From: Desulfovibrio sp.
GTDB lineage: Bacteria; Desulfobacterota; Desulfovibrionia; Desulfovibrionales; Desulfovibrionaceae
Assembly (NCBI GenBank): GCA_020217165.1
Contig: JAIWOE010000119.1
Span: forward strand, 1 to 11,955
Length of the DNA stretch: 11,955 bases
Reading direction: 5' to 3'
Below the pieces are notes generated by a model. That model had not been told where the DNA came from and searched no databases. It saw only the letters and a list, made by a program, of their open reading frames with translations. The first letter of the stretch is position 1; each line of letters opens with the position of its first letter. This document shows, one piece after another, positions 5,784 through 11,955 of this stretch. A program made the position numbers and the translations under genes.

Positions 5784-6923
5784 ATGATCCTGCCGCGTCG
5801 CCAGTTCCTCTCCCTCCTGACTGGGACTGCGGCCTGGAGCCTGCTTCCCTCTCCCCTGCATGCCGCCTCCAGGGACATCTCTGCCGCTGGGCTGCTGGCC
5901 GAGTTCCCCACCGTGCCCGGGCTGGGCTGGTCCGTCTTCGACACGGAAGAGTCCCTCCGCATTGAGACGGCGGGCATGACCCTGGCCCTAGGGCCGGACG
6001 GCGTTGAGGCTGGCACCCGATTCCAAGCATGTTCCATCAGCAAGCCCCTGGCTGCAGCCCTCACCCTGCTTTTATGGCGTGAAGGCTTCGTGCAGCTTGA
6101 CCAGCCCGTCAATGAGATGCTGCGCAGGTGGACACTTCCTGGGGGCGATGCCGTCACCATACGGCTGCTGTTGAGCCACGGAGCCGGTGTGAACGTTGCG
6201 GGTTTTCCAGGCTATGCCCCCGGTGCCCCCTTGCCGGATCTGGATGCCATCCTTGATGGTCGCCCTCCTGCCAACACCCCGCCCGTGCAGGTGGAGTCGC
6301 CACCCGCCGGGGTGTGGTCCTATTCCGGCGGAGGCTACCAGGTTATAGAGCGGCTGCTCGGGGACGTCACCGGGCTTGATTTTCCGACCCTGCTCGCGGA
6401 CCGCCTCCTCGGCCCGCTGGGCATGACAGATTCAGGCTGTTTCCAGCCGCCGTCTGAAGCACTGGTTCAAACGCCTTCGGCCCTGGCCCGCGGGCACGAT
6501 CTCCATGGCGTCCCCCTGCCTGGCGGTTGGCATGTCTATCCCGAGCACGCCGCCGCGGGAGTGTGGTCCTCGCCTCGGGATCTCGCCCGTTTCGGCCGGG
6601 CCATCCTCCGGGGCTTGGGCGGCAAGGGGCTCCTGCGGGATGTGGCCGAGGCCATGACCACGCCTGTCACCGAATCCTGGGCCCTGGGCCTCAAGCATGT
6701 GGCCGACGCCGGCCGCAACCTCTGCCTGCATCTGGGCAGCAACGCGGGCTTCCGGTGCCTGCTGCTCCTAGATTTAAGCGCCGGCAAGGGACTCGCCGTG
6801 ATGACCAATGGCGACGGCGGGGAATTGCTTTTGGACGCGGCGGCGCACGCCCTCTCCGCCCGGGAGGGCTGGCCCCTGCCCGAGGGATTCGTCCCCACCG
6901 ACCGCGGCTACGGAGGGCCCTGA
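5784..6923 (+). CDS. Tat-exported serine hydrolase of the beta-lactamase (class C/esterase) family
   Basis: ATG 5784 follows GGAGA (5773-5777) by six bases and opens a clear Tat signal peptide. PRRQFLSLL has twin Arg at residues 5 and 6; a hydrophobic stretch and a likely AxA-type cleavage at LHAAS follow. The 379-residue product carries the serine beta-lactamase-fold motifs. SISK gives nucleophile Ser84 and Lys87. YSG (Tyr180) is followed by GGYQVIERLL. HLGSN (His316) stands in place of the KTG box. The HxG form is usual in esterase- or peptidase-like members rather than true beta-lactamases, so antibiotic hydrolysis is not implied. It should act in the periplasm on an ester or amide substrate that cannot be read from sequence. 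It is cargo-like: unrelated to its replication-gene neighbour and bracketed by a 63-bp direct repeat. GTG 5760 is a less likely start because it would bury the Tat motif. Confidence 0.88.
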   Translation: MILPRRQFLSLLTGTAAWSLLPSPLHAASRDISAAGLLAEFPTVPGLGWSVFDTEESLRIETAGMTLALGPDGVEAGTRFQACSISKPLAAALTLLLWREGFVQLDQPVNEMLRRWTLPGGDAVTIRLLLSHGAGVNVAGFPGYAPGAPLPDLDAILDGRPPANTPPVQVESPPAGVWSYSGGGYQVIERLLGDVTGLDFPTLLADRLLGPLGMTDSGCFQPPSEALVQTPSALARGHDLHGVPLPGGWHVYPEHAAAGVWSSPRDLARFGRAILRGLGGKGLLRDVAEAMTTPVTESWALGLKHVADAGRNLCLHLGSNAGFRCLLLLDLSAGKGLAVMTNGDGGELLLDAAAHALSAREGWPLPEGFVPTDRGYGGP

Positions 6924-6979
6924 TCTGCAGCATCACGCGGAGGCTTTCTGTGGCTCCTGGCGTGCGAGCGCTTGCGCCC

Positions 6980-7042
6980 CCACCCCCCGGCCACGGGCAA
7001 GGACGTGGGGGACATGCTCGCGGCGGGGGTGGACGTAAGGGA
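6980..7042 (+). repeat. 63-bp direct repeat, copy 2 (after the hydrolase)
   Basis: This is the partner of 5530-5592 (61 of 63 identical). It begins 57 bases past the hydrolase stop. Flanking bases on both sides differ from copy 1, so the edges of the repeat are sharp. Confidence 0.92.
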
Positions 7043-7091
7043 TCTGCAGGCAATCATAGAATTGCAATGGGTTAAGATGGATTATCGATGA
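6980..7091 (+). pseudogene. Orphan C-terminus of a second primase
   Basis: The repeat reads in one frame as HPPATGKDVGDMLAAGVDVR, identical to the primase tail at 5531-5590. It continues differently as DLQAIIELQWVKMDYR before TGA 7089-7091, whereas copy 1 continues EWVGWGLEGI. Upstream, the same frame back to the hydrolase stop (LACERLRPHPP) has no start codon or TOPRIM motif, so this cannot be a working gene. It is either the displaced tail of the primase at 4674 or the end of a lost related primase. The divergent ending makes the second, or a recombination between two relatives, slightly more attractive. Confidence 0.65.
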
Positions 7092-7106
7092 GTAATGATG
7101 TATAAG
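7078..7106 (+). promoter_or_regulatory. Possible promoter of the restriction-modification gene
   Basis: TATAAG (7101-7106) matches five of six bases of the -10 consensus. A weak TGGATT (7078-7083) lies 17 bases upstream. This would give a leader of roughly 95 bases before the chosen start at 7208. The -35 is poor, so confidence is low. Confidence 0.35.
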
Positions 7107-7122
7107 CCAGGCACCTCGGTTA

Positions 7123-7132
7123 TCTCCACCAC
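7123..7132 (+). repeat. Ten-base copy of the tRNA-Ala 3' end (weak attR candidate)
   Basis: TCTCCACCAC repeats bases 516-525, which are the last acceptor-stem bases, discriminator and CCA of tRNA-Ala plus one base. Attachment cores are usually longer and begin further inside the tRNA, so the match may be chance. If real, the island would be 524-7132 and the restriction gene would lie outside it. Confidence 0.2.
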
Positions 7133-7207
7133 CTAGCCAAGCCCCGTCAAATCCGCTACCCAGTCCATGCCCATATTGCCATGGACCACTTGATTGACGA
7201 GGCCGCC

Positions 7208-10200
7208 ATGACCGCACTGCAGACCCTGTTGGATTCCTTTCGCCACGCCGCCGTCACCGAACGCGAGAAGGGGACCTACTTTGAAGCGCTGATCCTCTGC
7301 TACCTGCGCCATGAGGCCAGCTACCGCGACCTCTACAGCCAGGTCTGGACATACGCCGACTGGGCCAGGGAGCAGGGCCTGGACAAGCGGGACACCGGCA
7401 TTGACCTGGTGGCCAGGACCAGCGGCACCGGCGAATTCCACGCCATCCAGTGCAAGCTGTATGCGGAAGACCACAAGATCGCCAAGAGCGACATCGACAG
7501 CTTCTTCACCGCATCGGGCAAGAAGCCCTTTACCCATCGCCTCATTGTCTGCTCCACGAATCGTTGGAGTGAACACGCCGAAGACGCCTTGCGGGACCAG
7601 CAGCCGCCCGTCAGCAAGATTGACCTCTTCGACCTGGAAAACAGCCAGATCGACTGGTCCAGATACCAGCCCAAGGCCGCGCCGGTCCTCAAGGAAAAGA
7701 AGCAGCCCCGCAAGCATCAGCAAGACGCCATTGCCGCCGTGGTCCAGGGCCTGGCGGATGCGGACCGCGGCAAGCTCATCATGGCCTGCGGCACGGGCAA
7801 GACCTTCACCAGCCTCAAGATTGCCGAGACCATGGCCGGCAGGGGCAGGCGCGTGCTCTTCCTGGTGCCCAGCCTGGCCTTGCTCTCTCAGACCCTGACG
7901 GAATGGACCCAGGAAAGCGCCACCCCGCTGCACAGCTTTGCCGTTTGCTCCGACAGCGACGTGGGCAAGAAGCGCAAGAAAGACGACGACAGCGTGCAAA
8001 CCTTTACCCATGAGTTGCGCTTCCCCGCCACCACCGAGCCCGCCCGCCTGGCGGACGAGATGGCCAAACGCCACGACGCCCAGCACATGAGCGTGGTCTT
8101 TTCCACCTACCACTCCATCGACGTCCTGCACCGCGCCCAGCAGGAGCATGGTCTGGCGGATTTTGACCTGATCATCTGCGACGAAGCCCACCGCACCACC
8201 GGCGCCACCTTTGGCGACGACGACGAAAGCGCCTTCGTCAAAGTGCACAACGCCGAATATCTTCGGGCCTCCAAACGGCTGTACATGACCGCCACGCCGC
8301 GCATCTACGGCGACGCGGCCAAGGCCACCGCGGAAACCCAGCACGTGACCCTTTGCTCCATGGATGACGAAGCCCTGTATGGCCGGCAGCTCTACGTCCT
8401 CACCTTCTCCGAGGCGGTCAAGCGGCAGCTGCTGGTGGATTACAAGGTGCTGGTGCTGGCCGTAGAGGAAAAACACATCAGCCGGCGGCTGCAGGAGCTG
8501 CTCAGGGACGAGAACAACCAGCTGGTGGTGGACGACGCCGCCAAAATCGTCGGCTGCTGGAAGGCCCTGGCCAAGCAGGGCGTGACCAACGACCTGCCCG
8601 ACGACGACGCCCCCATGCGCCGGGCCGTGGCCTTCTGCCAGGTCATCGACCCCTCTCCCAAGGCCCGGACCCACAAGGTCAGCTCGCGAAACATTGCCAG
8701 CATGTTCCAAAAGGTGGTGGAAGCCTACCAGCGGTCTGAAAAGCTCGACCCCGCCAGCCAGCTGGTCTGCGAAGCCGAGCATGTGGACGGCGGCATGAAC
8801 GCCAGCGAGAAGGAAGCCAAGCTCGCCTGGCTCAAGGCCGAGGCGCCGGAGAATACCTGCCGCATCCTCAGCAACGTCCGCTGTCTTTCGGAAGGGGTGG
8901 ACGTCCCCGCCCTGGACGCCGTGCTCTTCCTCACCCCGCGCAACTCCCAGGTGGACGTGGTCCAGTCCGTGGGCCGGGTCATGCGCATGGCGCCGGGCAA
9001 ACAACGTGGCTACGTCATCCTGCCCGTGGTCATTCCCGCCGGCATGGAACCCCATGAAGCCCTGAACGACAACAAAGTCTACAAAGTTGTCTGGCAGGTG
9101 CTGCAGGCCCTGCGTTCCCACGACGACCGCTTTGACGCCATGATCAACAAGCTGGACCTCATCGGCAAGGACCCCCGCAAAATGGAGGTCATCGCCATCA
9201 TAGACAAGGCGCCCAAAAAGCGCGAGGCATGCGCCAAAATCAAGGACAACACCGGCCGCAACAGCTTCAGGTTAGGCAAGCGGGCCAACGGGCCATTCCA
9301 GCAGGACCAGCATGTCGTTGATTTTCTCATCAGTGACATCGAGCGCGCCATCTACGCCAAACTGGTGCAGAAGTGCGGCAACCGGCATCACTGGGAAGAC
9401 TGGGCCAACGACATCGCCAAGATCGCCCGCACGCATATTGACCGCATCACCGGCATCCTGGAGAATCCCGCCCACGAAGAGGAGCGCGCCGCCTTTGCCG
9501 CCTTTGCCGCGGAATTGCGCGACGACCTGAACCCCAGCATCACCGATGCGGAAATCATCGAGATGCTGGCCCAGCACCTCATCACCAAACCCGTCTTTGA
9601 CGCGCTGTTCGAGGGCTACAGCTTCGCCAGCCACAATCCCATTTCCCAGGCCATGCAGGGCGTGCTGGACCTCTTGCAGGAGCACCGGCTGGACAAGGAA
9701 GCCGAGACCCTGGAAGCCTTCTACGATAGCGTGAAGCTGCGGGCCGAAGGCATCGACAGCGCCGCGGGCAAGCAAAAGATTGTGGTGGAACTCTACGACA
9801 AGTTCTTCCGCAACGCCTTCCCCCGCATGACCGAGCGCCTGGGCATTGTCTACACCCCCGTGGAAGTGGTGGACTTCATCATCCACAGCGTCAACGACGT
9901 GCTGCAGCAGGAGTTCGGCCAGACCCTGGGCAGCCAGGGCGTGCACATCCTGGACCCCTTCACCGGCACCGGCACCTTCATCACCCGCCTGTTGCAAAGC
10001 GGGCTCATCACCCCGGACGAATTGCCCCATAAATACCGGCACGAAATCCACGCCAACGAGCTGGTGCTCCTGGCCTACTACATTGCGGCCATCAACATCG
10101 AGGCCGCCTACCACGAGCTTGCGGGGGGCGACTACCAGCCCTTCCCCGGCATCTGCCTCACGGATACCTTCCAGCTCCACGAAGGCGACGACCTCTTGAA

Positions 10201-11955
10201 CACCCACCTGGCGGACAACAGCACCCGCCGCACCCGGCAGAAAAAACTGGATATCCGAGTCATCCTCGGCAACCCGCCCTATTCCGTGGGACAGGCCGAT
10301 GCCAACGACAACAACCAGAACGTGACCTACCCCCTGCTGGACAACCGCATCCGCGACACCTACGCCGCCCGCTCCACGGCCACCAACAAGAACGGACTTT
10401 ACAACAGCTATATCCGGGCCATCCGCTGGGCTTCGGATCGCATCGAGACAAGCGGCGTCATCGCCTTTGTCACCAACGCCGGCTTTGTGGATGCCAACGC
10501 CGCCGACGGCATGCGCAAGTGCCTGGCCAGGGAGTTTGCCAGCCTCTACGTCTTCCACCTGCGGGGCAATCAGCGCACGTCCGGCGAACGCTCACGCAAG
10601 GAGGGCGGCAAGATTTTCGGCAGTGGCAGCCGCGCGCCCATCGCCATTTCCGTGCTGGTGAAGAACCCCGACGCCGCCCGGCAGGGCCAGATATTCTTCT
10701 GCGACATCGGCGACTATTTGACCCGCGAGGAAAAGCTGGCGCGGATCGCGGCCTACGGCAGCATCGCCGGCATTGCCCAGGCCGGTGACTGGCAGGTAAT
10801 CACTCCCGACGAGCATGGGGACTGGCTCACGCAGCGGGACGCAGGCTTTTCGGAGTTCCTGGCCATGGGCAGCAAGGAGGCCACCACCGCGCCGGCGCTG
10901 TTCCACAACTACTCTTCCGGCGTGAAGACCAAACGTGACGCCTGGTGCTTCAACGCCTCCAAGTCCAGACTGACATCTACCATGCGTCGCATGATAGACT
11001 TCTACAACAGCGAAGTGACGCGATTTGAGCAGGCCCATGCCGGCAAGGAGAGAAAGCAGCGCGAGGTAGCGGTGGATGATTTTATCAATACCGATCCCAC
11101 ATTGTTCAGTTGGTCGCGAGCCTTGAAACAGGATGTCGTGAAAGCAAAGCGCTTCAACTTCGATCCTGTCGCTTCGGCTCCCAGCTTATACCGACCTTTC
11201 TTCAAGCAATGGCTGTACTACACGCGTCCATTCAGCGAAGAGATTGGTCAAATGTCCCGCATCTTCCCCGATGCCGAGGCGGACAATGTGGTGATTTGCG
11301 TCTCAGGGCCTGGTTGTATCTCTGGATTTACCGCACTGATTTCGAATATTCCTGTCGAGCTGTGCATCTCTGCAATGAAAGGCGGAAGCCAGTGCTTCCC
11401 ACTCTACCTGTTCGACGAGCTCAAAAACTCGCCCAAGGAGGTCGCGACAGAAGTTCCCTTGCCGGGCGTTGCAAAAGACGCTGCTGCCCCCATGCATCGT
11501 ACGCGCACCCGGCGCGAGGCCATCACCGACGCCGGGCTGGCCCATTTCCAGGCCGCCTATCCCGGCGAGACCATCGGCAAGGAAGATATTTTCTACTATG
11601 TGTATGGTCTGCTCCATTCGCCGGACTACCGCGAACGCTACGCCGACAACCTGGTCAAGGAGCTGCCCCGCATCCCCTGCGTCAAGACCGCGGCGGACTT
11701 CTGGGCCTTCAGCAAGGCCGGCCGCAGCCTGGCCCATTGGCATCTCAACTATGAGCGTGTCGCCCCCTATCCCCTGACCATGCAGGTCGCCGGCAATGCC
11801 CCCCTCACCGACGCCGACTACCGCGTGGAAAAGATGAAGTACGGCAAGCAGGGCAAGGAGACCGACCGCAGCATCCTCATCTACAACCACAGGATCACCC
11901 TCACGGGCATTCCCCTGGCGGCCTACGAGTACGTGGTCAACGGCAAGCCGGCCCT
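7208..11955 (+). CDS. Single-chain Type ISP restriction-modification enzyme (nuclease-helicase-methyltransferase), 3' end outside window
   Basis: One frame is open from ATG 7208 (GAGG at 7199-7202, five bases upstream) to the last base: 1582 codons without a stop. Upstream ATG 7181 is an alternative start without a ribosome site. Domains run in Type ISP order (LlaGI/LlaBIII-like, about 1570-1650 residues). First is an Mrr-like nuclease, EREKGTYFE, DTGIDLVA (Asp66) and QCK (Gln81, Lys83). Then an SF2 helicase: Walker A MACGTGKT (192-199), DEAH (325-328), TATP (361-364), QSVGRVMR (586-593). Then a gamma N6-adenine methyltransferase: DPFTGTGTF (916-924), NPPY (1022-1025). A target-recognition/C-terminal region follows (EDIFYYVYGLLHSPDYRERYA). 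Such enzymes methylate one strand of an asymmetric site, translocate along DNA and cut when two converge; no separate specificity subunit is needed. All motifs are intact. Bases 10921-11460 are only about 53% G+C, against about 70% alongside. Perhaps 50-60 residues are missing. Confidence 0.93.
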   Translation, partial: MTALQTLLDSFRHAAVTEREKGTYFEALILCYLRHEASYRDLYSQVWTYADWAREQGLDKRDTGIDLVARTSGTGEFHAIQCKLYAEDHKIAKSDIDSFFTASGKKPFTHRLIVCSTNRWSEHAEDALRDQQPPVSKIDLFDLENSQIDWSRYQPKAAPVLKEKKQPRKHQQDAIAAVVQGLADADRGKLIMACGTGKTFTSLKIAETMAGRGRRVLFLVPSLALLSQTLTEWTQESATPLHSFAVCSDSDVGKKRKKDDDSVQTFTHELRFPATTEPARLADEMAKRHDAQHMSVVFSTYHSIDVLHRAQQEHGLADFDLIICDEAHRTTGATFGDDDESAFVKVHNAEYLRASKRLYMTATPRIYGDAAKATAETQHVTLCSMDDEALYGRQLYVLTFSEAVKRQLLVDYKVLVLAVEEKHISRRLQELLRDENNQLVVDDAAKIVGCWKALAKQGVTNDLPDDDAPMRRAVAFCQVIDPSPKARTHKVSSRNIASMFQKVVEAYQRSEKLDPASQLVCEAEHVDGGMNASEKEAKLAWLKAEAPENTCRILSNVRCLSEGVDVPALDAVLFLTPRNSQVDVVQSVGRVMRMAPGKQRGYVILPVVIPAGMEPHEALNDNKVYKVVWQVLQALRSHDDRFDAMINKLDLIGKDPRKMEVIAIIDKAPKKREACAKIKDNTGRNSFRLGKRANGPFQQDQHVVDFLISDIERAIYAKLVQKCGNRHHWEDWANDIAKIARTHIDRITGILENPAHEEERAAFAAFAAELRDDLNPSITDAEIIEMLAQHLITKPVFDALFEGYSFASHNPISQAMQGVLDLLQEHRLDKEAETLEAFYDSVKLRAEGIDSAAGKQKIVVELYDKFFRNAFPRMTERLGIVYTPVEVVDFIIHSVNDVLQQEFGQTLGSQGVHILDPFTGTGTFITRLLQSGLITPDELPHKYRHEIHANELVLLAYYIAAINIEAAYHELAGGDYQPFPGICLTDTFQLHEGDDLLNTHLADNSTRRTRQKKLDIRVILGNPPYSVGQADANDNNQNVTYPLLDNRIRDTYAARSTATNKNGLYNSYIRAIRWASDRIETSGVIAFVTNAGFVDANAADGMRKCLAREFASLYVFHLRGNQRTSGERSRKEGGKIFGSGSRAPIAISVLVKNPDAARQGQIFFCDIGDYLTREEKLARIAAYGSIAGIAQAGDWQVITPDEHGDWLTQRDAGFSEFLAMGSKEATTAPALFHNYSSGVKTKRDAWCFNASKSRLTSTMRRMIDFYNSEVTRFEQAHAGKERKQREVAVDDFINTDPTLFSWSRALKQDVVKAKRFNFDPVASAPSLYRPFFKQWLYYTRPFSEEIGQMSRIFPDAEADNVVICVSGPGCISGFTALISNIPVELCISAMKGGSQCFPLYLFDELKNSPKEVATEVPLPGVAKDAAAPMHRTRTRREAITDAGLAHFQAAYPGETIGKEDIFYYVYGLLHSPDYRERYADNLVKELPRIPCVKTAADFWAFSKAGRSLAHWHLNYERVAPYPLTMQVAGNAPLTDADYRVEKMKYGKQGKETDRSILIYNHRITLTGIPLAAYEYVVNGKPA

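Noticed and set aside
5784..6923. Hydrolase as a true antibiotic-resistance beta-lactamase
   Set aside because: It has SxxK and a Tyr-Ser-Gly box, but HxG replaces KTG, which is typical of esterase/peptidase-like relatives; resistance cannot be claimed.
7133..9121. 662-codon minus-strand open frame
   Set aside because: It is the antisense shadow of the restriction enzyme. Its Gly/Val/His-rich composition reflects GC-biased codons, while the plus strand carries nuclease, Walker A, DEAH and TATP motifs in order.
9272..10558. 428-codon minus-strand frame
   Set aside because: Antisense to the methyltransferase part of the restriction enzyme; Gly/Val/Asp-rich repetitive composition and no family features.

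Overview
The window comes from a high-GC bacterium (mostly about 65% G+C by eye). Codon use, and the set of a P4-type integrase, AlpA, a DUF3987-type protein and a zinc-finger/TOPRIM primase, resemble accessory islands of Desulfovibrionaceae and related Proteobacteria. This taxonomic guess is an inference with moderate to low confidence.

Layout. Positions 1-342 hold the 3' end of a chromosomal class I methyltransferase gene, followed by a complete tRNA-Ala(CGC) at 449-524. The tRNA is the apparent attachment site of an integrative element. Directly downstream lies a P4-family tyrosine integrase (708-1936), broken by one missing base near codon 14. A gene-poor stretch (1937-2727) follows; part of it is strikingly AT-rich. 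It carries an iteron-like repeat cluster, a perfect TTGTGA-N6-TCACAA palindrome and a strong hairpin. Next is a tight operon of an AlpA-type regulator (2728-3021) overlapping a P-loop DUF3987-like protein (3018-4505). A second, mirror-image copy of the iteron-like cluster follows (4601-4662), immediately before a small zinc-finger plus TOPRIM primase (4674-5659). The primase is also split by an apparent single-base loss.

From 5593 to about 6979 there is a cargo block with a Tat-exported serine beta-lactamase-family hydrolase (5784-6923). A 63-bp direct repeat brackets it: one copy lies in the primase 3' end, the other in an orphan primase C-terminus (6980-7091). From 7208 to the window end runs one very long, uninterrupted frame (at least 1582 codons). 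It encodes a single-chain Type ISP restriction-modification enzyme (Mrr-like nuclease, SF2 helicase, gamma-class N6-adenine methyltransferase, target-recognition region) and lacks only its last codons.

How it fits together. The genes look like a P4-like satellite or integrative island: integrase for tRNA insertion, AlpA for control, P-loop protein plus primase for replication, and a phage-defence enzyme as cargo. The most interesting non-coding structure is the pair of mirror-image repeat clusters about 2.6 kb apart, which bracket the alpA-DUF3987 operon. They recall the two iteron regions (ori and crr) needed for phage P4 replication. The frameshifts in integrase and primase suggest a decaying or immobilised element, unless they are assembly errors. 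The restriction enzyme appears intact but contains a sharply bounded low-GC patch, compatible with exchange of its specificity domain.
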